Assembly (NCBI RefSeq): GCF_958979055.1
Contig: NC_084899.1
Coordinates: 22,325,501-22,389,500, forward strand
Origin: Alnus glutinosa
Lineage: Eukaryota; Streptophyta; Magnoliopsida; Fagales; Betulaceae
Reading direction: 5' to 3'
Length of the DNA: 64,000 bases
A program made the translations under genes and the position numbers. The notes beneath the pieces are model-generated. The model was not told the origin of the DNA. It ran no database searches and worked only from the letters and a program-made list of their open reading frames with translations. Numbering within the stretch: the stretch's first letter is position 1; each line of letters begins with the position of its first letter. This document shows, piece after piece, positions 20,806-36,894 of the stretch.

Positions 20806-21162
20806 CAATATATGAGATTTACAAACATTCATTTACGTTTAGGTAATTACATCTTTATACATGCCTCTTAAATTCAATAGAGTATGTCATGAAAGCTAGA
20901 ACCAAATCATCTCACAATCCATCTTAATTAATGACTTTCCTTTTCTGTCTTTATTGTTCAAACGTTTTTAATAATATTTTGTCTATTATATGGACATGTG
21001 TATGTGTAAAATGTAAAGTATGGGAAATTATTGAATAAAATACCATATTATTCAAAGGATAATTAAGGAACAGATTTGTTATACAGAAGTGTAGTAAATA
21101 AAATTATTGTCCTGATCTCCACATGTTAACTTGTACAATGAAGAGTTGTTAACTTGTTTGGC

Positions 21163-21170
21163 TATATAAA
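21163..21170 (+). promoter_or_regulatory. TATA box of SPH-4
   Basis: TATATAAA lies 45-52 bases before the ATG at 21215, giving a leader of only about 20 bases. The SPH-1/SPH-3 promoter blocks are not found here, so SPH-4 has a different promoter. Confidence 0.5.
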
Positions 21171-21214
21171 GGGTAGGTAATTGGTAAGCAATTGAAATAT
21201 TGAAGGCACAGAAA

Positions 21215-21622
21215 ATGAGTCCTTCCCTCTTACTTGTCTTGGCTCTGTGCATGAGTACTGGGGCATTAATTTGCAACTCAGCCATGAACAAGTTCTCCGT
21301 TCACGTCATGAATGGGTTCAAGAATCAGACGCTGCAAACCCATTGCCAGTCCAAAGACGATGATCTTGGCCTCCAACTGGTCCCTGTCAATGGAGAGTTC
21401 CAATGGCACTTTCGAGTCAACTATTTCGGCACCACACTCTACTTCTGCAACATGTGGTGGGTGGGCGGACATCGTAGCTTCAATGTGTTTTGGGTTAATG
21501 ACGATTTTCTGGTTAAGGATTGTGGCAATTCTGACTGCCGCTGGAAGGCTCAGGAGGATGGGATTTACTTGTACAATTCTGAGCATAATGAATATCACTT
21601 CTATTATAACTGGGAGCCATGA
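21215..21622 (+). CDS. S-protein homologue 4 (plant self-incompatibility protein S1 family)
   Basis: Single exon, 135 residues from ATG at 21215 (MSPSLLLVLALCMSTG). The frame is open five codons further upstream only from a TTG, which is rejected as a start. Residues 1-22 are a signal peptide. The mature part shows FSVHVMNGFKN, THCQSKDDDLG, FQWHFRVNYFGTTLYFCNM, RSFNVFWVNDDFL, CGNSDCRWKAQEDGIYLYN and YYNWEP. NQT in the first segment is a possible N-glycosylation site. It is the most diverged intact copy and lies 1.2 kb from the convergent RPT2 gene, so it may represent the ancestral arrangement from which the SPH plus RPT2-tail duplications came. Function unknown. Confidence 0.92.
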   Translation: MSPSLLLVLALCMSTGALICNSAMNKFSVHVMNGFKNQTLQTHCQSKDDDLGLQLVPVNGEFQWHFRVNYFGTTLYFCNMWWVGGHRSFNVFWVNDDFLVKDCGNSDCRWKAQEDGIYLYNSEHNEYHFYYNWEP

Positions 21623-22840
21623 CAAACACAGCTTTTGTTGAAGTTTGATCTCCAATAAATAAGATCAAGATTAAGCACTACATAGTCTGCATGTCTTTCT
21701 CCCATTGTTTTCTTCACTCTAGATCTCCATCCGATCCTCTCAAATTCGATCTCTACTTTTCTTCTTCTTTCATCTTTGCACAAGTATGCATTAATTTCCT
21801 TGTTAAAGTTGTAAAGAGTGCCTTTGCCACATGGAGTAACATCTCCCTAATGGGGACTCAGTCATTTAAAATGAGGTTTTGGAGCTATAAATTCACTGCT
21901 TAAACAATAAATGTATTAAATATATTAGTTTTTTCTATTTCTTTTTCTCTTCTTTTTTTTTTAATATTTTTTACAAAAAAACAAAAAGTTTACTCCTAAA
22001 CTTGACATACTAAAAGTGACACAATTAGCAGCCTTTAGACTAGTGCTATTAGTCTACCTTTTATGTCCTTTTTATGCCCCTTAAAAAAAAAAAAAAATAT
22101 TGTTTTCAAAATCACTATTAAGCTTAATTTGACCTAATGATGATTTTAAAAGCCTCAAAAAATGGACACCAAAACTTTAAGAATTGCTCGTGCCTTTAAA
22201 CTCCTTACTTCTTTCCGAATAATGCTAGAATGAAGACTTTTAACCCTCTCTTATCCCTCAAAAGATGATAAGAGTATTAAAATTATCATTATATCAAAAT
22301 TCAATAATGATTCATTCTAAATTCAATGGTAATTTTAAAAGTCACGCCACTTTTGAAGAGACAAGGAAAACAAAAATCTTCCTCCCGGTTATCCCTCTAC
22401 TCCTCCCTCCATCAGGACATTCATTGTTCACGGTGAAAATTCAATACAGAGAGTTAAACTTCATATTGGACAATGGCTAGAGGATAGAGGCCAATTTGTT
22501 TTTACAAATGTCATTGATTCTAAGTAATTTAATTTGACAGCAATAACAGCATTGATATTTCTCTACTTCTCAACGTATGGGATGAAAAGACCGAATCATA
22601 TTCGAGATAAATTATCATTTTCTGAAGGTTATTTGATGAGCACCAACTCTGAATCATTAACAATTTAAAATCAAAATGAAGCACTTAAATGAGAACCTCA
22701 ATCTCTGAAAATGGATGTTGATCGTCTGGGCTCAATATATATGTATAGAAACTCAAACATGGAGACTACAAATCAAAATAAGTTTCAAATAAAAAATACA
22801 AGCATAATAAATACATTGAAGCACATGCAGGATGATCTCT
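21623..22840. other. spacer between convergent SPH-4 and RPT2
   Basis: It contains the 3' regions of both genes and a MITE-like segment at 22215-22385 (AATAATGCTAGAATGAAGAC, TATATCAAAATTCAATAATG) related to 5138-5325. Bases 22700-22840, next to the RPT2 stop, are the portion found again near 7.3 kb and 10.0 kb. No gene. Confidence 0.55.
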
Positions 22841-28930
<6,090 letters not shown>

Positions 28931-29442
28931 GGGTTTTGGTTCGGCTCGATCGAGGAAGAGAGCGTGAGAGAGAGAGGTTAAAGGGTGTGCGCGTTGGCGT
29001 TGAGATCCAACTGGTTAGAGTGTATGTTATATATATAGATTCTGAAGCTCAATGTGCGATGACGGTCAAGATTGTGCCACGTCATATGTATGAAGAAAAA
29101 AGACTCAAAACGCCGCGTTTTGGCGAAGGGACTTAACAGACCAGACGGCTTTTTTTGGTCTCTAGAAGGTGTATTGATTGAATTGGCGAAACTTGGAGGC
29201 CAGAGCAGAGCGGAGAGGGACGTCCAAGCTCCGCTATATTTGTAACTCTCTCTCTTTCTCCCTCTGTGATTTTGGTTTTTATTTTTTGAAAAGCCTATTG
29301 TTTGAATATTTTGTGTATTTTTAACCCGAGGGAAATTTCGTTTTTTTAGCAAAAACACTGATTTTCATGATATTATCTGTCTTTTGTGGTGAAAAATGTT
29401 TACTTTAGGATTTTTTTTGATATGTAGAAGTGGAACGGTGAA
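28931..29442. promoter_or_regulatory. shared divergent promoter region of RPT2 and the ZNHIT3-like gene
   Basis: Only 512 bases separate the two start codons, which face away from each other. The spacer contains a short GA tract at 28967, TATATATA near 29029, an ACGT motif in GCCACGTCAT near 29077, and the GC-rich AAAACGCCGCGTTTTGGCG near 29107. Sharing of regulatory sequence is inferred from distance and orientation. Confidence 0.55.
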
Positions 29443-32400
29443 ATGGGTCCTCGACTGTGTCAAGTCTGCAAGGAAGCACAGTCCAAGTACAAGTGTCCCT
29501 CATGTCTGGCACCTTAGTAAGCCAAACTAAGAAACCAAAAATCCTGTTGATGTTGTTGCTGTTTTTTCTTTTTATTGGAAAAAGAATTTGAAATGTCATT
29601 GATAACGAGCTCTTTCTTGTTTCTTCTGGTTGCAGCTGTTCACTGGCCTGTTTCAAGAAGCATAAAGGTAGGCCAGTAGGCCACTTTCTTTTCTTTCTTT
29701 TTTTACTACTATTTATCTCTTAATGAATGACAATGACATGGGGTTTCTCAGCAGAAAATCATCAAAACTAGAGGTTTCTGATTTTTTTTTATTCAGTATC
29801 TCTTAGTCTCAGACTTTTATATGGTTCACTCCACTTTGTTCCTATTAGAAAATCCCATCTGATGGCTTCGATTGGATCATTGAGATGCCTCTTGGGTTGT
29901 CTGGGAAAAAAAATGGTTAAGGGAATAGTAAACTCTAAGTGGAAGTAGAGAAGGATAAGGGAATAATATATTACATTGTTTGATACTCTGGTGATCGTGT
30001 GCATGCAATGATAAAATGCCCCCACACGCCAATAGTAATGAAGAAAATTCTGAATTCCAACACCGCGGCACTATATTAGCGCTGAGTTGAGAGGCTATAT
30101 AGATTTGAGCATGTAATACCATTAATCAGAAGGGGGAAAGAGGGATATCTTTTACTAGGCTGCCCGGTAAAGCTCAAGAGACTTAATAAATTATCGAAAT
30201 GAAACAACCACTGACAAAGAATGGTACAAGTTTTTTGTTTTGGTGATGAGAACTAACTTAAGCTCATATGAATGGTGCAGAAATCCCATGTGCTAAGCCA
30301 GTACCTTCTGAGGAAAAACCAAGTAAGAACTAAATTAGTCTAATTTCATGTTAATATACTTATGTTGTTCAACTGTTTCAATAGGTGGCGTACTCTTTAA
30401 TTTCTAGTTGCTTTTAATTTCCTTAAGATAGATAACTTCTTGTTGATGGCTATTAGAAATCATTATGCAGTATCTTTGTTATACAAAGAGAATTCCCTTC
30501 CTCCTCTCTCTCCCCCCTTCTTCTTGTACAGAAAGTTTGCTCATAGGCTTTTCAATTGTGGAAGCTTTTGTGAAATTGAAGAATTTTATTTTCTGTGAGG
30601 AAACTTTCTTTTATTCTTTTGGTTATTAACCCCTTCTTTGTTCGCCTTTCATGATGTACTTATATTTATTTATCTTTCGTTTTCATTTTTTTCTTCAAAT
30701 GCATTGTTTTGAACTTCAAGTTCTAGAATTTCAATCAGTCTCATACTCACCTTGCATTACTAAACATCATCTTCACTATTCAAATCAAATGAATGTTTTA
30801 TATAGGCAATGAAACAATTGTTTTGTACTTCTTTATTCCTTTCATGATATCGGCATGAAAATACACACCGCACTGAAATGTTTTGAACTTTTGCCACACA
30901 GCTGCAGAAGTCTTGACACCTAAGCGAGCCGTCAAGGCATGCTGCTTATTGACAGAAAACGATTTCAGCTGAATTGGGTAGAGACCACCCTCACTCCGAC
31001 CTTCTAGGAGGGTTAGACCCGTGCGGTTGTCCTTAACAAAATATTGAGAACCAGTGAGAATAAAGAAGCAATTATTGTCAAGACAAAATTGATTGATTGA
31101 GAGCAGATTAGCATAAGCTTGGGAACAGTGTAAGACTTTAGAGAGATGAAATGAGGATTGAGGAGTGTGAAAAACCATAGAACCAGTGTGTTGTATTCTC
31201 AAACCTGTACCATTTCCCACTGCTACATCCTCAGAACCTAAATACGGCTGCTGTAAGGATAGATTCTCCAGTTTGGCAGTGATATGCTGATTTGCAGCAC
31301 TGTCAGCATACCAAGGGTCATTTGCAGGAGCTGAATTGGAGTCAGCAACCATGGCAGATAGCTGGGCAGGAGGATGACCCCCTTGGAAGGCATGATCCAT
31401 CCTATGGACGCAGTCCAACACCGGATGAGAGAATTTCCCACAAATTTGACATGCTGGTCTGGTCGGAGCAGGATAGGAGGAAGCTGCTGGGCGAAATTTG
31501 GGTGAAGAGGCAATAGGTTTGGGACCACTCCAACGTTTTCCAGAAGGCTTGGACTTACGGTGTTGAGGATGAGTGTTCGACTTTGAGGAGAACATGGCAA
31601 AATGGTGAGAATCAGCTGTGGTGGCAGCATTTTGGCTTTCCAGCAGGAGCTTGTAAGAGAGCAATTCATCCTGAAATTCACTGAACGTTAGTGACTTGTA
31701 GCGGGAAGCAACAAAAAGAGAGGTAACAACCGGGTTGAAGGATGGATGAAGTCCACCAGCCACGTAACCGATGAGTGCATCATCAATTACTGGTTGTCCA
31801 ACAGCGGCCAGTAGGGCAGAAAATTGCTTGGCAGTTTCAAGGTAATCTGTGCAAGACTTGGAACCTTGATGCAGACTTTGAAGTTGGCGCTGAAGATGAG
31901 AGATCCGGGTCTTCGAATAAGAAGCAAACCAGCTGGAAAGTGAATCCCAGACTTCCTTAGCACTGGTGACACCAAAAGTGGTAGACATCACTTTCTCCGA
32001 GAGAGAGGCATTAAGCCGAGAAAGAACAAATTGATCTTTTTTAGTCCAAAGCAGAAAATTTGGACTGAGGGTAGCAGTAGCTTGCCTTTGAGCATCCAAA
32101 ACGTACTTGGGAGGGCACGGCTCAAAACTATCCATGAAACCCATCAAGTTGTTTGTCTTCAAAATAGGAATCACTTGGTTGGACCATGTGATGTAGTTGG
32201 GTCCTTCCAATTTGAAGGTCATCAATTGGCCAATGTTAGGGGGAATAAATGAAGGAGGAGAGGCAGAACTGGATGCCATGGATAACAAGATAGGAAGTGA
32301 GCGGAAATAATGTGGCAGAGATCGAAAAGTAGCGTGAGCAATTAAGACTCTGATATCATGAAAGGTTTTGAACTTAAATCATTTCATTGATGTTCAGAAC

Positions 32401-35400
32401 AGTTTATATAGAGGATTAGACTACATGTAATCCTATCTAAGTTTGAAATCCAAAAGTGTATAACAGAAAATATAATTCAAAAATACAGAATATCCTATCT
32501 CTAAGTTATCCGTTAGTTAGAGATTGTTTGAATTAGTCTTCAAATGAATCTGGATGTGTTGATGAATCTAGACATGAAGTTGATGCTGCATGTGTATGAG
32601 ATGAGGTGGCAGATATATCATTTACACGCACTTGGTATTCAAGCTTCTTTATGGTTTTTAGTTTTCTGTATGACTTTTGGCAATCATTTCTGATTAGAGG
32701 AACTCAGAAATGCATTGGTGATTGTGCATTCTTCTGTTCACATCGCATTGCTCTTTTAATACAATTTTCATGTCAAACGTATTTCCTCACAGAACTTTAA
32801 TCATTTAACTTTGTTTATTTCCATTTTTTCTAAGCAACTCTGGGTTTTTCATGTTCATCAGATCTGATTCCAGAGTCAAATGTAGAGAGACCATTAAATG
32901 TTGAAGAACCAGGCGATGTGCTGCAAAAGTTGCAATTGGAGGCTATAGGTATGGGTTTTCAACTGGCTCAGAGGTATAACCCTTGAGTATTCTTTTTCTG
33001 ATAAGTAAAGCAGGATATAATCCTAGAGTATTCTTTTATACACTTATGGGGAGATGTGTACTTGAGCAGAAGTTTGCTTTTATTTCATACTAGTATAAGC
33101 AGGGTTTTGAATCTTGTCATACAAATGTTGACGGACAATATTGAGATCTTTAAAGTATGAGAAATGATGATGGATTGGCTTAGCTGATGCATAGATCGTT
33201 AGTGAGGTATGAAAGGTAAATGGGAAAACATGGAGTTAGTGGTCTTCTGATTTGGTGAGAGGATATCATAGTTGGACCTTTAGAAAAGCGTAATCGGAGG
33301 TTGCAACTTATTATAGCATATATTATGTTTGAAATTGACAATCATAGCTGGTTCGTTTTCCGTATGACATGTTGGTGGAGAGGTTGCTTTAAGAAACTTG
33401 TTCCCTGATTTGTTTAAGTACACATGTTTGCTTCATACCTTGGTATTTCAAGGGGACTCTGCACTAGAATCTCAAGTTTGTGAGATGGTTTCAACATTGG
33501 GTGTTGGAATCGGTTGCTTCTCTTTTTGATTTATTTCTATTTAGATCAGGATATAGTGAAGGAGATAATACCACTTGGGGGTTAAAGAGGAATAGGATGT
33601 TTGATGCCCACTTTCTTATGATGTTGCATTGGGCGGGTCTATGGAACCTGTGAGGGAGAGAATAGAACTTGCTAGAGGTTAGCAATGAATGGTGTGTCTG
33701 ATGTCTGCATTCTTATGATGTTTTATTACGTGGGTTTCTTTATGTATTGTGTTCAGTCCCTAGTTGCATTCCTCAATATATTGTACTCTTAGAAAACCCA
33801 TCCAAAAGAGACAGATAAAAAGTTGTGGACCCCCTCAGGTAATCTTGGGTTTGATGTGAAGAGTTAATACATTTCACTAGAGTCTGGTGAGTCTTGTCTA
33901 TTTCCTTGTAAAGAGTTTCTGGAGGGTGAAGCCTCCTCCTTGTATTGCTTTCTTCACTTGTACAGCAGCTTTGGGCAATATCCTCACGATTGATAATCTC
34001 AGGAGGTCGGATCTTAGCCCTGTTAATTAGCGTTATCTTTGCAAAAGAGCTAGGACACCATTAACCACCTCCTCATCTATTGTGAGAACTAGCGAGATTT
34101 GGCACTTGGTTCTCACCTTGTTTGGAGTCTCATGGGTCATGTCTAGCAATATCCTAGAGCTACTTCATTGTTGGAAGACACAAGGGGGGCCAACCCAAAG
34201 AGGTCATATGGAAAGTCATCCCTATGTTACTAATATAGAGCATTTGGAGAGAAAGAAACCGGCATCGATTTGAGGATTGCGAGTCTAATGTGCTATAATT
34301 AAAGTCCTCCTTGAAATCTCTTTTAGATTGGGTTGTAGCGTTTGTTCCTAATTTTTCTTCCTCTAATCTTGTAGATCTTGTTAACTTTTTAGATTTTCAA
34401 CTACATTAGGGTGGTGGCTTCTCTTGTGATTGATAGGTGTTGTCTGTGCAAGAGGAATTGAGAGTCTGTGGATCATCTTCTTGTCCATTGTGAGGTTGCT
34501 TGTGCCTTATGAATTTTTTTTCGATCGCTTTGAGATGTCTTGGGTTATGCCAAGCCGAGTATTAGACTTGCTCACTTGCTGGTAGATTGTTGGTAGCACT
34601 CAGAGTTCTGTTGTGTGGAACAGGTGCCTCCCTTGCCTCTTGTGGTGCCTTTGGAGGGAAATGAATGACAAGAATTTTGAGGATCGCAAGAAGACGGTGG
34701 AGGAGCTTGAGTCTTTTTCATTCTATACTCTTTAGCTTTGGACTGCTGCTTTTGTTTCCCCTTTGGAACTTAGTTATCATGATTTCCTTGTTCTTTTTCC
34801 CCCATCTTAGCTAGCTAGGTGCTTTTTCTTGTATACTTCCTGTGTACCTGGAGCCACATTACACTTTTTATGATAATTTGATTACTTATAAAATTAAAAT
34901 AAAAAAGTATTTGCTTTACCAGGGCACCTACTAGACTGCCATACAACACTTGTGTTCGGTATAAAGTTAGTAGCAAGATAGTTGACCATCATTTGTTGCA
35001 TTGCTTTGTTGCAAGAGATATGTTTGGCCACTACTGTTCTCTCTTTGGGGTTCAGTGGGTAATAACTAAGACATATTTTTTAATAGTGTTGAAAATGCAC
35101 GTTTGGTCAGCATAGAATTAGTACGATTTTGGATGGCTGTTCCTCTGTCTTATTGGACAATTTGGAGTGCAGTGAATAGTTATGTTATTGCATTATCTCG
35201 AAATATTCTTAAGTTTATGTCTGTTAGGTCTTTCTTGTGATTGGATGGTTGCTGTTGATAGTATCCCATCTTCCTCTTTCTTGGAATTTTTGGATCTCTT
35301 AAACATTAGATATTAACTTTGTATATTTTTTCCCCCTTTTTTTGTCAATAAATAGTATTTTATAAAAATAAATAAATTCTAAGTTACCTTGTCAAGCACC

Positions 35401-36894
35401 TATGTTTTAATGGTCAATATTTGTTTGTGTTCTAGCTGTTTTAATTGAAATAGACAATCTGGAGAGCATAGCTGTCCTTTACCCATGTATTGCCTCTCTT
35501 TGTGATGCCGTTGTCATGCCCTATGACGTTTTATAGATTCTTGGCCTTTATACCACTGTGACCATGTAAACTAAGTGCCAAAGTCATAAAAGGTATAAGA
35601 TACAAGCACATGCAAATATGAAGAGATTGCCATGGGCAGGTAGCAGTAAGTCAACAATATGAAGAGATACATATCATTATATAGCATGCTTTTTTGGATC
35701 AAATTTGGCATAGGGGGAAACTGTGGGGGCAAAAAGCCACTCTGAGAATGAATTAATAATTATAAAGGTGAATAAGGAGAGTCAGATAGGCTACTCCAAA
35801 CCTGACCTGAAATATCTATAGGATCATTCTACCTGCAAAACTTTGGCACTTGGTTCTCACTTAGGGTCATGCATTTTGAATGTGGTGATGTTTTGCAGTC
35901 ATCAGATATATTTGTCTCATTCCTCTCCCCCATTATGCCCTCACTTTTCCCTGAATATCTTTTGAAATTCAATCGCCTCTAGAGGGTGCTCTCTTTATTG
36001 GTATTTCAGGGTGTCTCTTTCATAGTTGTAAAACTTTGGCCATTTATGCTATGCTAGTTTCAGTCAGTATGCATCTTGTTAGTATGTCTGTCGGTAGTTT
36101 TGTTCTCATTAACATAATGTGGTGTGCATCACTGGCATGTGTTTTGATTGTTGTTATTCAGTTTTTGTCATGATGCTTTCGTTGTATCAACTAATCAGGT
36201 GGCTACAATTAGTCATAAGAGAGTTGGAGGAAGTTTCTCCAACTCAGTTTGTTAAACTGACATTTGCCCATAATGCACATTAGAATTACGTGCATTCCGG
36301 GCACATGTCAATTTAATAGACTAAGTGGGAGAAAAACTGTCCTTAGTCATATGACCCCAGAAACCAGGCCACATGGTATATTGACATATTGTTGAATGTG
36401 ATCCAGCTTAAAATTTTAGTATGTGCCAATAAGCTCGGGTACAAATGACTTTTCATTCTTCCATAAGAATAGGGTGGAGGGTGAGATCCTGCATTCAAAC
36501 CCCACTTTTGAAATCATGCCTGGTAAGACAATTCCCACTAGATGTAAATTCATTGCATTTCCTCGTGCAGCTTCTTCCAGCGAAATTCATGATGCTTTGA
36601 AGGATGAAAACCTGCAGAAAATCATCTGCAATATTGATAGTTCCCCAGATGTACAGAATGTAAGCAGTTCAATCGTCAAGTTAAATTGTTACTTGAGCAA
36701 GCATGTAAAACAGTGGCGGCTAAAATCTGTTGTTACTTGATTAGGAACTTGAGAAAGCTATGGGAGTGGAGGTGTTTCGCATATTCACCGACAAGGTATT
36801 GACATATCTGTTGCTACTGAAGTGTACTCCGCTTATAACATCCATAAGCATTCATGAGACTAGAGTTTCCACGCAATTGCATCAGGATAACTGA
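29443..36894 (+). CDS. HIT-type zinc finger protein, ZNHIT3/Hit1-like
   Basis: Coding exons: 29443-29516, 29636-29667, 30281-30322, 32862-32948, 36571-36659 and 36745 to a stop at 36894. The first five introns are GT-AG and in phase. The N-terminus MGPRLCQVCKEAQSKYKC continues with PSCLAPYCSLACFKKHK and EIPC, the Cys/His pattern of the zf-HIT domain. The rest matches ZNHIT3 in layout, with acidic linker VEEPGDVLQKLQLEAIASS and C-terminal ELEKAMGVEVFRIFTDK. Yeast Hit1 and human ZNHIT3 help assemble box C/D snoRNPs, so a nuclear assembly role is inferred. If exon 6 is read through to TGA the product has 157 residues, but the last 32 look unlike the family, and a GT follows FTDK at 36796, so the true end may differ. 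Introns 3 and 4 hold Copia and LINE debris. Confidence 0.85.
30890..32620 (-). mobile_element. 3'-truncated Copia element in ZNHIT3-like intron 3
   Basis: On the minus strand an open frame from the ATG at 32288 reads a Copia Gag: LMTFKLEGPNYITWSNQVIP, VWDSLSSWFASYSKTRI, LQSLHQGSKSCTDYL. A zinc knuckle (CQICGKFSHPVLDC) and the start of the protease (DPWYADSAANQHIT) follow. Similarity stops after LTARLGVKTSAAVW near 30900; the rest of pol and the 3' LTR are missing. Upstream at 32346-32358 is TGATATCAGAGTC, close to the initiator-tRNA-Met primer site TGGTATCAGAGC, and an LTR beginning or ending at 32359. The Gag frame has no stops over about 460 codons, so the insertion is fairly young. It lies antisense to the host gene. 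Confidence 0.92.
32985..33037 (-). mobile_element. 29-bp insertion with 12-bp duplication in ZNHIT3-like intron 4
   Basis: GAGTATTCTTTT occurs at 32985-32996 and 33026-33037. The insert contains TCTGATAAGTAAAGCAGG, on the minus strand ending TTACTTATCAGA, which resembles the TTACTTATCAAAA LINE tail found elsewhere. Confidence 0.6.
33830..34895 (+). mobile_element. LINE 3'-region remnants in ZNHIT3-like intron 4
   Basis: Frames show the zf-RVT part of an L1-type LINE: GEASSLYCFLHLYSSFGQYP frame-shifted around 33930 as FTCTAALGNILTIDNLRR, IWHLVLTLFGVSWVMSSNIL near 34095. A second, partly overlapping copy follows near 34430-34740 with CCLCKRN, ESVDHLLVHCEVACALW, SWVMPSRVLDLL and WCLWREMNDKNFED. 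A 3'-UTR follows, ending ATTACTTATAAAA near 34890. Stops in all frames show it is dead. It lies in the sense direction of the host gene. Confidence 0.8.
34896..36422. other. remaining part of ZNHIT3-like intron 4
   Basis: About 1.5 kb of intron sequence with no gene and no element I can name. The whole intron (32949-36570) is 3.6 kb and was enlarged by the LINE remnants. Confidence 0.5.

Noticed and set aside
21200-21214. Five-residue N-terminal extension of SPH-4
   Set aside because: It also begins at a TTG; the ATG at 21215 gives a proper signal peptide.
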